In this document: positions 49,472-57,379 of the stretch, one piece after another
How the letters are laid out: each line of letters begins with the position of its first letter
Numbering within the stretch: the first letter of the stretch is position 1
Source of the DNA: an uncultured Gelidibacter sp.
Lineage (GTDB): Bacteria; Bacteroidota; Bacteroidia; Flavobacteriales; Flavobacteriaceae
Direction of reading: 5' to 3'
Length of the DNA stretch: 64,000 nt
Assembly (NCBI RefSeq): GCF_947500795.1
Contig: NZ_CANMTE010000001.1
Location: forward strand, 310,001-374,000
The notes under the pieces: generated by a model
What the model saw: only the letters and a program-made list of their open reading frames with translations
What the model was told of the DNA's origin: nothing
Database searches by the model: none
Translations under genes and position numbers: made by a program

Positions 49472-50782
49472 ATGGCAACATTTATAATTGAAGGAGGTCA
49501 TCAATTAAAAGGAAGTATCCAACCTCAAGGTGCAAAAAACGAAGCATTACAAATTCTTTGTGCTGTTTTATTGACACCAGAAACCGTAACTATTCATAAT
49601 ATCCCAGACATCATTGATGTTAATAAACTGATTTCGCTTTTAGGAAATTTAGGGGTCAAAATCAATAAAATTGGTTCAGGCTCTTATACGTTTAAGGCGG
49701 ATGAAGTCAATATGAAGTATCTCGAATCGGCTGAATTTAAAGAAGACGGTAAAGGTTTGAGAGGTTCCATCATGATTGTTGGGCCACTTTTAGCACGTTT
49801 TGGAAAAGGCTATATTCCAAAGCCAGGAGGTGATAAAATTGGACGCCGTAGATTGGATACCCATTTTGAAGGGTTTATCAATTTGGGCGCAAAATTCCGC
49901 TACAACCGTGAAGACCATTTTTATGGCGTAGAAGCTGACCGATTAAAAGGGGCGTACATGCTGTTGGATGAAGCGTCTGTAACCGGAACAGCCAATATTG
50001 TCATGGCGGCCGTTTTAGCGGAAGGTGTAACCACTATTTATAATGCAGCCTGTGAACCGTATTTGCAACAATTGTGCAAAATGCTGAACAGAATGGGTGC
50101 CAAAATTAGTGGTGTTGGTTCTAACATGCTGATTATTGAAGGTGTAGATGCATTAGGAGGCACAGAACATAAAATGTTGCCTGACATGATTGAAATTGGA
50201 AGCTGGATAGGATTGGCGGCCATGACCAAGAGTGAATTGACCATAAAAAACGTGAGTTGGGATGATTTGGGACAAATTCCTGATGTCTTTAGAAAATTAG
50301 GCATTACGATTGAACGTAAAGGAGAGGATATATTTATTCCTGAACATAAAGACGGCTACGAAATTCAAAACTATATTGACGGCTCTATTTTAACCGTTGC
50401 TGATGCCCCTTGGCCTGGATTTACGCCAGATTTGTTAAGCATCGTGTTGGTAATCGCCACACAGGCAAGAGGAGCTGTTTTAGTACATCAAAAAATGTTT
50501 GAGAGCCGATTGTTCTTCGTGGATAAATTGATTGATATGGGCGCTAAAATCATACTTTGTGATCCGCATCGTGCTACCGTAATTGGGCATGACTTCAATT
50601 CGAGTTTAAAAGCGACAACAATGACCTCGCCAGATATTAGAGCTGGTGTTTCATTACTAATTGCTGCATTATCCGCAAAAGGGACGTCTACCATCCATAA
50701 CATCGAGCAAATTGATCGTGGATATGAGCGTATTGATGAGCGTTTGCGAGCGATAGGAGCAAAAATAACAAGGGTAAGTTAA
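49472..50782 (+). CDS. murA: UDP-N-acetylglucosamine 1-carboxyvinyltransferase MurA (Asp-type active site)
   Basis: First committed enzyme of peptidoglycan synthesis: adds enolpyruvate from PEP to UDP-GlcNAc. The 436-residue protein is complete, from IEGGHQLKGSIQPQGAKNEALQILCAVLLT (substrate-binding Lys-Asn) to the LLIAALSAKGTSTIHNIEQIDRGYE end. In the catalytic loop the usual PGGC is PGGD (Asp121, followed by KIGRRRLDTH), so the fosfomycin-alkylated cysteine is absent. Asp variants in other bacteria are active but fosfomycin-insensitive. It is co-transcribed with DUF4290 and followed by a strong terminator. Confidence 0.96.
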   Translation: MATFIIEGGHQLKGSIQPQGAKNEALQILCAVLLTPETVTIHNIPDIIDVNKLISLLGNLGVKINKIGSGSYTFKADEVNMKYLESAEFKEDGKGLRGSIMIVGPLLARFGKGYIPKPGGDKIGRRRLDTHFEGFINLGAKFRYNREDHFYGVEADRLKGAYMLLDEASVTGTANIVMAAVLAEGVTTIYNAACEPYLQQLCKMLNRMGAKISGVGSNMLIIEGVDALGGTEHKMLPDMIEIGSWIGLAAMTKSELTIKNVSWDDLGQIPDVFRKLGITIERKGEDIFIPEHKDGYEIQNYIDGSILTVADAPWPGFTPDLLSIVLVIATQARGAVLVHQKMFESRLFFVDKLIDMGAKIILCDPHRATVIGHDFNSSLKATTMTSPDIRAGVSLLIAALSAKGTSTIHNIEQIDRGYERIDERLRAIGAKITRVS

Positions 50783-50810
50783 TTGCTTTAGACTATAATC
50801 ATACAAATAC

Positions 50811-50842
50811 AAAATGCCTCGAAAAATTCGAGGCATTTTTTT
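50811..50842. terminator. Bidirectional terminator after murA
   Basis: 13-bp stem AAAATGCCTCGAA / TTCGAGGCATTTT with loop AAA, T-run on the right. It lies between murA (plus) and the convergent membrane-protein gene (minus). Confidence 0.92.
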
Positions 50843-50858
50843 ATTCTTTAAATTTAGT

Positions 50859-51449
50859 CTATTCGCTCAATTGCCGATTGATCAACTCAAACTTCTTAAT
50901 CAAAGTATCTAATTTTTCCTCTTGTTTTTTAATAGTTTTTGGTCTGAGATAAAACCAAACGAATGCCAACCATGCGAGTGTTAAGACACCAAACGACACT
51001 CCTACAACTCTTGGCATCATGATGAGGTATTCATATAGATAGAGACAGATTCCGAGGGAGAGTAAAATGAAATACACTTGCAACATCGTTGTTTGTATAA
51101 ACTTCTGTTTGCCTTTAACAACAATTAAACTCTGTAAATATGCGCTATTGCTTTCAGTTTCTGGAGTAGCTTTATAATATTTAAATAGCGAATTATAGGA
51201 GAGCACAAAAATGACCATTGCGAATATGGAAATAAGAATTCCAATTTTAGTAGTGATCAATTGTGGTTGAAAATAATACCAGATCATTATTAAGCACATT
51301 ATTGTAATGAATAATAAAACATTAATCAATATTAGGCGTTTCAGACCTTTGCTTTTGTAATGTTTTAAATTACGCATCAACTCCTCGAAATGGGGTTGCT
51401 GAACCTCTTGCTGTCTCCAAAGGTTTTTAAAATCGATATTAGCGCTCAT
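50859..51449 (-). CDS. Membrane protein of the ECF sigma operon
   Basis: A 196-residue protein with four predicted spans (LILINVLLFITIMCLIMIWYY, IGILISIFAMVIFVLSYN, QVYFILLSLGICLYLYEYLI, VVGVSFGVLTLAWLAFVWFYL), a short cytosolic N-terminus containing FKNLWRQQEVQQPHFEELM, and a basic C-terminal coiled coil. It overlaps the sigma factor gene by 11 bases, so the two are coupled. By position it is a candidate anti-sigma or sigma-modulating factor, but it lacks a zinc anti-sigma motif, so this is inference. Confidence 0.78.
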   Translation of the reverse strand: MSANIDFKNLWRQQEVQQPHFEELMRNLKHYKSKGLKRLILINVLLFITIMCLIMIWYYFQPQLITTKIGILISIFAMVIFVLSYNSLFKYYKATPETESNSAYLQSLIVVKGKQKFIQTTMLQVYFILLSLGICLYLYEYLIMMPRVVGVSFGVLTLAWLAFVWFYLRPKTIKKQEEKLDTLIKKFELINRQLSE

Positions 51450-51909
51450 AAACTTTGAATTTTTCTGTTAAAATAGCTTTGATTCGGTGAATCCTTACTC
51501 TTATATTGCCTTCTGATAAGCCAATAATTTTGGCAATTTCAGCCTGTTTGACATCTTCTAGTTCTAGTGATATAATTATACGATCGGTTTCCGGTAATTC
51601 TGAAATACAGGCGTATAAAAAATGGATTTGTGGTTCAATGGAAATAGGATTGTCCGCTTTAAGTTGATAGGGCAATTCTGATTTTTGAAACCGTTTGTTG
51701 GTTTCAAGTTGTCTCAAACATCTATTGGAGGCAATTCTGTAAATCCAAGTACCAATACTCGATTCATTCCTGAATTTCGGTAACTGTTGCCAAACGATGA
51801 TGAAGGTCTCTTGGGTCAAATCTTGTGCCAAGGCATGTTCATTCACATAACCCATGCACAGACGGAAAATTTTAGCCCAATAGTGATTGTAGATTTCTTC
51901 AAAAGTCAT
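51439..51909 (-). CDS. ECF RNA polymerase sigma factor
   Basis: A 156-residue sigma-70 family protein with region 2 (YWAKIFRLCMGYVNEHALAQDLTQETFIIVWQQLPKFRNESSIGTWIYRIASNRCL) and region 4 (PETDRIIISLELEDVKQAEIAKIIGLSEGNIRVRIHRIKAIL) joined by a short linker. No regulatory C-terminal extension. It shares one base with the stop of the upstream hydrolase and overlaps the downstream membrane protein, so all three form one operon. The stimulus is unknown. Confidence 0.93.
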   Translation of the reverse strand: MTFEEIYNHYWAKIFRLCMGYVNEHALAQDLTQETFIIVWQQLPKFRNESSIGTWIYRIASNRCLRQLETNKRFQKSELPYQLKADNPISIEPQIHFLYACISELPETDRIIISLELEDVKQAEIAKIIGLSEGNIRVRIHRIKAILTEKFKVYER

Positions 51910-52754
51910 TAGTTGACAGTAATAAATTGTTTTAATTCATTAAAATACCAATCTTTATCATCGTACATAATAAAGTGCAGACCTTTATTCGCATAGCGCA
52001 ACTTACCAGTTTTTAGGTCTTTATATTGAGCTTCTATGGCGGGTTTGAAATTTACAAAATAAGATTGCAAAAGAATGAGAGCGGGGCTTTCAATCTTTTT
52101 GAGGTATGGTCTTAAATCAGTGTTTGTGAAATCGCAGTACATTTTGGCAAAGGTTTCTCTGTCTGATGCCACGCTCCAACCAAGAACAGCGTCATGCATT
52201 TCTGAATTTTCCATCATCATGGGCAGACTTGATTTTTGCATTTGATAAAATTGCAGGTCCTCCATTTCTTGAAAACGCTTAACCTGTTCAGAACAGTCTA
52301 AATTTTCGGTAGGCTTGAAATCGGGGTTGCTCAGTGCCATCAGCGCCGGAAGTGCGTCAACAATAACAATTTTTTTAATGAGCTCTGGGTAATCTGCGGC
52401 AATTGCTAATGCCAAGCCGCCTCCCATACTATGACCAATAAGGATGGGCTGCTCAATCTTTTCATTTTTGATGTAATTAGCAATCTCTGATTTCCAATTT
52501 TCAAAAGTGATAGGTTGTTGCGGTGCGACACCCGCAAATCCTGCCATTGTAAAGGTGTAACAGGTAAAGCTTCCTTCAAATTGTGTTAACGTATCTTTCC
52601 AGACATCTCCAGAACTGGCGAAGCCTGGAATAAAAATGATCGATTGATCACCTTGTCCTGATATTTTAACTGTGAAGGGATAGTTGGCGTTAGAACCGAA
52701 AGTGGTAGTGGCAAAACAAAATACAATTAAAATTATGGTAATGTTGATTTTCAT
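51909..52754 (-). CDS. Exported alpha/beta hydrolase
   Basis: A 281-residue protein with a signal peptide (MKINITIILIVFCFATTTFGSN), so probably periplasmic or outer. The hydrolase fold shows IIFIPGFASSGDVWKDTL (oxyanion-hole strand), the nucleophile elbow LIGHSMGGGLAL (Ser in GHSMGG) and a C-terminal GLHFIMYDDKDWYFNEL with the catalytic His. The acid is probably in the SPALILLQSYF strand region. Substrate unknown (esterase, peptidase or lactonase). First gene of the sigma-factor operon. Confidence 0.87.
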   Translation of the reverse strand: MKINITIILIVFCFATTTFGSNANYPFTVKISGQGDQSIIFIPGFASSGDVWKDTLTQFEGSFTCYTFTMAGFAGVAPQQPITFENWKSEIANYIKNEKIEQPILIGHSMGGGLALAIAADYPELIKKIVIVDALPALMALSNPDFKPTENLDCSEQVKRFQEMEDLQFYQMQKSSLPMMMENSEMHDAVLGWSVASDRETFAKMYCDFTNTDLRPYLKKIESPALILLQSYFVNFKPAIEAQYKDLKTGKLRYANKGLHFIMYDDKDWYFNELKQFITVN

Positions 52755-53020
52755 AATAGTCTCAGGAAATTAAGTTAGTATTCTTTTATTTTCCTTTTGG
52801 ATACGAGCATATCAGAAATGTTACAGAATTTATAACAAAAAATTAGATTCAATCAATTCTATTGGTCAAAGTTAGGTGAGTTACTAGTTTGGATTGTTAC
52901 GCTGTTATTCCACGCAGCCACTAGTCTTTACCACGCACCATGATTGGTATTCTTTGGTCATTGATGGTGTTTTCCACCATTAATTCATTTTTTAGTAAGC
53001 CTATTTATTCGCTTTCTATT

Positions 53021-54325
53021 TTAATTTAAAGCGCGCTTATAAGTTGCCAAGCAGCGTTCCCGCGCTTCTTTATGATCTACGATAGGTTTAGGATAGCTGG
53101 ATGTGTCAAACTCGGGCACCCATTTTTTGATGTATTTTAGATCTTTATCGAACTTCTCAATTTGGGTTGTCGGATTAAAAATTCGGAAATAAGGCGCAGC
53201 ATCAACGCCACATCCCGCAACCCATTGCCAATTGCCAACATTGCTCGAAAGTTCATAATCGTGTAGTTTTTCAGCAAAATATGCTTCGCCCCAACGCCAA
53301 TCAATTAACAAGTGTTTGCACAGAAAGCTGCCCACCAGCATGCGCACGCGGTTGTGCATAAATCCAGTGGCGTTCAGTTCACGCATGCCCGCATCTACAA
53401 GAGGATAACCCGTATTACCGTCGCACCATAGTTTAAATTCTGTCGTGTTATTGCGCCATTCAATGCGGTCATATTTGGGTTTGAAACTTTGGTCTACTGT
53501 ATGCGGGAAATGCCATAAAATCTGCATAAAAAATTCACGCCAAATGAGTTCTTGCCAAAAGATTTCATTGTTTTCAGCAATTGCTTTTTTAATCATTTTA
53601 CGAATACTGACAGTGCCGAAGCGCAGGTGCGGACCAAGGCGCGAGGTGCCATCTTGGGCTGGGAAATTTCTGGTTTTTTCGTAATCTTGAATGAGCGTAG
53701 GCGTTGTGTTATAAGCTGCAATCTTCTGAGTTGATTTTTTAAAACCGAGTTCCGACAGACTTACATGAGGCAGATTGGAAGTTTTGATAAGATTATTTAG
53801 CATCAGTTTGGTATTGTAAATCCCTAAGTCACTAGTATTGAATTTCTCTTTCCAAACCTTCATATAGGGCGTGTACACCATATACGGCGTGCCATCTTTT
53901 TTGACTACTTCATTTTTCTCAAAGATGACCTGATCTTTAAACGTCTTAAATTCGATTCCGTTTTCTGATAAAAATTCCTGTAGTTCTGAATCGCGCTTTT
54001 GGGCATAAGGTTCATAATCGTGATTGGTGTATACGGCAGAAATTTGATAATCTTTTAGGAGCTGTTTATAAATCTCCAAAGGTTTTCCGTGAAACATGGC
54101 CAATCCGCTTTCGTGTTCCTTTTGTAAGGTCGTACGCATTGTTTGAAGGGTGTCGTAAATGAAGGAGACGCGCGCATCATCTTTAGGAAGTTCATCTAAA
54201 ATTTCAGTGTCAAAAATAAAAATGGGTAACACAGGATGTTCCGACTTTAAAGCTTCGTACAGCCCGACATTGTCATCTAATCTTAAATCGCGACGAAACC
54301 AAAATATAGTGATAGGATTTTTCAT
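53021..54325 (-). CDS. phrB: Deoxyribodipyrimidine photolyase
   Basis: Light-driven repair of cyclobutane pyrimidine dimers. The 434-residue protein begins ITIFWFRRDLRLDDNVGL (N-terminal antenna domain) and carries the FAD-binding catalytic half: RLGPHLRFGTVSIRKM, WQELIWREFFMQILWHFP, GNTGYPLVDAGMRELNATGFMHNRVRMLVGSFLCKHLLIDWRWGE and NWQWVAGCGVDAAPYFRIFNP. The Trp-rich electron-transfer features are present. Length is normal for class I. It follows SRPBCC after 15 bases, in a four-gene operon with TspO and glutathione peroxidase. Confidence 0.95.
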   Translation of the reverse strand: MKNPITIFWFRRDLRLDDNVGLYEALKSEHPVLPIFIFDTEILDELPKDDARVSFIYDTLQTMRTTLQKEHESGLAMFHGKPLEIYKQLLKDYQISAVYTNHDYEPYAQKRDSELQEFLSENGIEFKTFKDQVIFEKNEVVKKDGTPYMVYTPYMKVWKEKFNTSDLGIYNTKLMLNNLIKTSNLPHVSLSELGFKKSTQKIAAYNTTPTLIQDYEKTRNFPAQDGTSRLGPHLRFGTVSIRKMIKKAIAENNEIFWQELIWREFFMQILWHFPHTVDQSFKPKYDRIEWRNNTTEFKLWCDGNTGYPLVDAGMRELNATGFMHNRVRMLVGSFLCKHLLIDWRWGEAYFAEKLHDYELSSNVGNWQWVAGCGVDAAPYFRIFNPTTQIEKFDKDLKYIKKWVPEFDTSSYPKPIVDHKEARERCLATYKRALN

Positions 54326-54340
54326 CTGTTATAATGCATT

Positions 54341-54808
54341 TTACGTTTTATAGACCCCAAATAATGCTTCTAATTTTTGTGTGCGATACTTGAAAATCTC
54401 TTCCAATTTAGGCTTTACTATAATAGGGTGGACCAGCTGTCCTAAAATTCCGAAAGGCAGTTTATAATCGATGATGTCTTCCATTTCCACACCGCCATCA
54501 ATGGGTTTGATAAAGTGTTTGTGGTGCCACATGGCATACGGCCCATAGCGTTGCTCATCTACAAAATAGTCGTTTTTCACACTATGTGTAATCTCTGTGA
54601 CCCATTTGGTTTTGATGCCCATCACAGGCGTGACAATATATTGAATAATTTGTCCAGCAAACATTGGACGATCTGCACCAGAGAGAATATTGAACCCCAT
54701 ATAATCAGGGGTAATGGTCTTTAGGTTTTTAGGATCTGACAGAAAATCCCACGCCGTTTCCATGCTTATGGGGAGCTTTTGTTTTTGATGAAGCGTGTAT
54801 ATTTTCAT
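54341..54808 (-). CDS. SRPBCC family protein
   Basis: A 155-residue START-like (polyketide cyclase/SRPBCC) protein. Typical segments are QKLPISMETAWDFLSDPKNLKTITPDYMGF at the N-terminus, VTEITHSVKNDYFVDEQRYGPYAMWHHKHFIKPIDGGVEMEDIIDYKLPFG in the middle and FKYRTQKLEALF at the end. Homologues next to photolyases are sometimes called cell-division-inhibitor-like; ligand and role are unproven. Operon partner of phrB and TspO. Confidence 0.88.
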   Translation of the reverse strand: MKIYTLHQKQKLPISMETAWDFLSDPKNLKTITPDYMGFNILSGADRPMFAGQIIQYIVTPVMGIKTKWVTEITHSVKNDYFVDEQRYGPYAMWHHKHFIKPIDGGVEMEDIIDYKLPFGILGQLVHPIIVKPKLEEIFKYRTQKLEALFGVYKT

Positions 54809-54847
54809 GGGAATAGCTTTGAGTCCTTCGGAAAAAGATGTCTAAAA

Positions 54848-55309
54848 TTAATTATTGACTAAGATATAGAGGTTAAGTGATGTGGCTATTACAATCCACA
54901 CCATATAGGGAAGGATGAGTAAACTCCTGAGGTGCATCAGCTTTGAAAAAGTGACCAAAAAAGCAGCAATTACAAGCGTCAATGCGGTTATGATGATAAA
55001 CCCTAAAGTAACCAACTGTTGATTGAAAAACACAAAGTTCCAAGCGACATTCAGTATAAATTGGAAAGCGAATAAGGTGATGACTTTTTTAGTAGGCTGT
55101 TTTAGATAAAGCAATGCCATATAGATGGAAAAACACAGCATTACTAAGGTCCAAGCAGCACCGAACATCCAATTTGGTGGTGTCCAAGGCGCTTTATTCA
55201 TAGAGGTGTACCAGTCACTTGTCGCGCCATCTCCCATTAGTAAAACACCTAGTGCCAAAGCACTGAAGTTGATGAAAAGAAAGAGGAGAAATGGTTTTAA
55301 AAATTTCAT
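54848..55309 (-). CDS. TspO/MBR family protein
   Basis: A 153-residue tryptophan-rich sensory membrane protein with five spans. The signature WTPPNWMFGAAWTLVMLCFSIYMALLYL is present, as are NVAWNFVFF and the C-terminal LPYMVWIVIATSLNLYI. TspO binds porphyrins and tunes photo-oxidative or tetrapyrrole stress responses. It lies between glutathione peroxidase and the SRPBCC gene, consistent with a light and oxidative-stress operon. Confidence 0.94.
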   Translation of the reverse strand: MKFLKPFLLFLFINFSALALGVLLMGDGATSDWYTSMNKAPWTPPNWMFGAAWTLVMLCFSIYMALLYLKQPTKKVITLFAFQFILNVAWNFVFFNQQLVTLGFIIITALTLVIAAFLVTFSKLMHLRSLLILPYMVWIVIATSLNLYILVNN

Positions 55310-55318
55310 TGCTGCTGA

Positions 55319-55792
55319 TTAGTTCAGGTGCTTGGTAATTTTGGAGCTCGACGGTTTGGTAAGCGAATAAAAATAATCAATCAGCTGACCATCTTGGTCG
55401 ATCAGGTATTTTTGGAAGTTCCACTTAACTGACGATCCTTTTACACCGTTTTCTTCCTTTTGGGTTAACCACTGGTAAAGCGGGTGTTGGTTTTTGCCTT
55501 TCACGTCAACTTTTTCTGTAAGCAAAAATGTGACGCCATAATTGAGCTCACAAAACGCGTTAATGTCGTCAGCATCACCAGGCTCTTGTCCGCCAAATTG
55601 GTTACAAGGCGCACCTATGATTACTAATTGGTCTTTATAACGCTCGTGTAAGGCTTGTAAATCTTTGTACTGTGGTGTAAATCCGCATTTAGAAGCCACG
55701 TTCACTATAAGAATGTGTTTCCCTTTAAAATCGGTAAGCGCTATGGGTTGCCCCGTCAGACTGTTGATTTTTAGATTGTAGAATGATGTCAA
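55319..55792 (-). CDS. Glutathione peroxidase (Cys type)
   Basis: A 157-residue thiol peroxidase of the GPx family. Catalytic motifs are NVASKCGFTPQYKDLQ (peroxidatic Cys), GAPCNQFGGQEPG (Gln) and VKWNFQKYLID (Trp and Asn). Cysteine replaces selenocysteine, and a second Cys in APCNQF is present. It reduces hydroperoxides, probably with thioredoxin rather than glutathione. First gene of the transcript reading gpx-tspO-SRPBCC-phrB. Confidence 0.95.
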   Translation of the reverse strand: MTSFYNLKINSLTGQPIALTDFKGKHILIVNVASKCGFTPQYKDLQALHERYKDQLVIIGAPCNQFGGQEPGDADDINAFCELNYGVTFLLTEKVDVKGKNQHPLYQWLTQKEENGVKGSSVKWNFQKYLIDQDGQLIDYFYSLTKPSSSKITKHLN

Positions 55793-55820
55793 TTTTTTCG
55801 GATTTTTTTGAGTCTATTGT

Positions 55821-55875
55821 AAAAAAAAGGTGGTGAAGTAGCTTTGCTGTTTAAAGCAGCTGCCATCTCACCACC
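55821..55875 (-). terminator. Terminator of the folE transcript
   Basis: Minus-strand stem GGTGGTGA / TCACCACC enclosing a second AGCAGC-type inner hairpin, followed by eight Ts (As at 55821-55828 on the plus strand). It separates the folE transcript from the gpx operon. Confidence 0.8.
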
Positions 55876-55970
55876 CAATTAATTTATACGGCCTATTTTG
55901 GCCTATGTTGACGCTATTGCACAAGTTATGATGTGACGACCTCAAATTCTAGGTCGCCAGTTGTTATCAT

Positions 55971-56195
55971 TTATGCAACTAAAGGTCTTCCGTTCAATCG
56001 TTTTTCAACTTTACGTTTTATAGCTGTCAATCGCTTCATGATGTCCATAATCTGTTCATCTTTTTTGCGTTTATAAATTTCGTTCAAGCCTAAAATTAAT
56101 GTTTTAGCTTGTCTAGAAATCTCGATACGATCACTTGTTGTAAGTGATTTTAGTTTTCGTTGCTCAAATTCAAGTGCTTCATTAATAATGTCCAT
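55971..56195 (-). CDS. Small helical protein downstream of folE, unknown function
   Basis: A 74-residue, highly charged, all-helical protein (IINEALEFEQRKLKSLTTSDRIEISRQAKTLIL..., then IYKRKKDEQIMDIMKRLTAIKRKVEKRL). It starts four bases after the folE stop, so it is co-transcribed. It has no known domain. The sequence composition is coding-like and the strong terminator follows, so it is probably real. Confidence 0.72.
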   Translation of the reverse strand: MDIINEALEFEQRKLKSLTTSDRIEISRQAKTLILGLNEIYKRKKDEQIMDIMKRLTAIKRKVEKRLNGRPLVA

Positions 56196-56199
56196 AATC

Positions 56200-56898
56200 T
56201 TAATCTTTTAAATAATTTTGCAATTCGGCAATTTTTTCCGGTGTGCCAAATTTTCCACCGTAATATGAGGTTACTGTTGCTGATGATTCATCCTTGATGC
56301 CTCGTGAAGACACACATAAATGCTTCGCATCAATAATAACAGCAACATCTTCTGTTCCTAAAATATGTTTTAATTCTTCCGCAATCTGATTGGTCAAACG
56401 TTCCTGAACTTGCGGGCGTTTAGCATAATACTGAACAATCCTGTTCAATTTTGAAAGGCCAATTACTTTGCCGCAAGAAATATATGCCACGTGGGCTTTT
56501 CCGAATATTGGAACAAAATGATGTTCACAATTGGAGTAAAGGGTAATGTTTTTCTCAACCAACATCTGATTGTATTGATATTTATTATCAAACAATGCAA
56601 TCTTAGGTTTGTTGGCAGGATTCAAGCCTGAAAATATCTCATCAACATACATTTTAGCAACACGTTGTGGGGTGCCTTTTAATGAGTCGTCCGTGAGATC
56701 CAGTCCCATCACATCCATAATTTCTTCAAATAACCCCGCAATGCGCTGTTTTTTTTCTTTGTCAGAAAGTTTGAAGGCATCGGGTTTTAGTGGGGTTTGT
56801 AATCCTGTGTATAAATGGTCGTCGCCAATATCGTCAACGCTAAATCCATTTAATTTATGATTGGGGTGGGGTATTTTTAATTCTTTGTCGGTAATCAT
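56200..56898 (-). CDS. folE: GTP cyclohydrolase I
   Basis: Converts GTP to 7,8-dihydroneopterin triphosphate, the first step of folate and other pterins. The 232-residue protein has a 50-residue N-terminal extension and a standard catalytic domain: LKGTPQRVAKMYVDEIFSGL, the zinc-binding LYSNCEHHFVPIFGKAHVAYI (Cys-His-His), GLSKLNRIVQYYAKRPQVQERLTNQI, and CVSSRGIKDESSATVTSYYGGKF with the second zinc Cys. Near the photolyase operon it may also supply the folate antenna. One 20-bp site similar to the tetR operator lies about 280 bases upstream. Confidence 0.96.
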   Translation of the reverse strand: MITDKELKIPHPNHKLNGFSVDDIGDDHLYTGLQTPLKPDAFKLSDKEKKQRIAGLFEEIMDVMGLDLTDDSLKGTPQRVAKMYVDEIFSGLNPANKPKIALFDNKYQYNQMLVEKNITLYSNCEHHFVPIFGKAHVAYISCGKVIGLSKLNRIVQYYAKRPQVQERLTNQIAEELKHILGTEDVAVIIDAKHLCVSSRGIKDESSATVTSYYGGKFGTPEKIAELQNYLKD

Positions 56899-57379
56899 TA
56901 TTGTCTTTTATATGTGCTGTCTTCGGAAATTAAATTTGCGAAGCAAAGCAACGTTAATATTTTGAACTTAAGTTATCTGGCATTAAAATCAAGACTAAGC
57001 GAATGTGTTGGTCACATTTTGGAACTGTCTGATTTTATGTTGTAACACCTGTTAAAGTGAGTACTCATTTTAAAGTTCAAAATTGATATGCTCAAGGTGC
57101 TTTTTGTTAATTTGAGCGGTCTCGAATATCAATTTATAAATATAGGTTATTTAAGTCATTGTTTAAGTTTGTGTGTCAAACATTAAACAATTTTTAACAT
57201 TTGAAATTTGATGGTGCAGCAAAGCCACTTGCTTTAGTAGCGGATTACTGATAATACTTACAGAATGGAGGCACTATTTTAATTCATCTTCATGGAAGAT
57301 TAGAAATTTAAGAATTATGGCCACAGGGAAGTGCTGCATTTATAAAATGCGGTAGTCGTTAATTAAAATTAAAAGGTAG
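56899..57379. other. Spacer upstream of folE
   Basis: These 481 bases hold no gene. They contain the candidate operator at 57179-57198, the perfect palindrome GAGTACTC at about 57059-57066, and several GTTTAA-type half sites around 57160. No perfect TAnnTTTG element was found for folE. Confidence 0.45.
57179..57198. promoter_or_regulatory. Candidate TetR-type operator upstream of folE
   Basis: AACATTAAACAATTTTTAAC matches the site at 60900-60919 upstream of tetR in 18 of 20 positions and is partly palindromic (TTAAA...TTTAA). It suggests a shared regulator, but AT-richness raises the chance background. Confidence 0.45.

Noticed and set aside
52964-52980. Hairpin ATGGTG/CACCAT as terminator of the photolyase operon
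   Set aside because: Six-bp stem without a T run on the minus strand; too weak to call.
56899-57379. Pterin or folate riboswitch upstream of folE
   Set aside because: No conserved structured leader could be recognised; the only notable elements are AT-rich palindromes.
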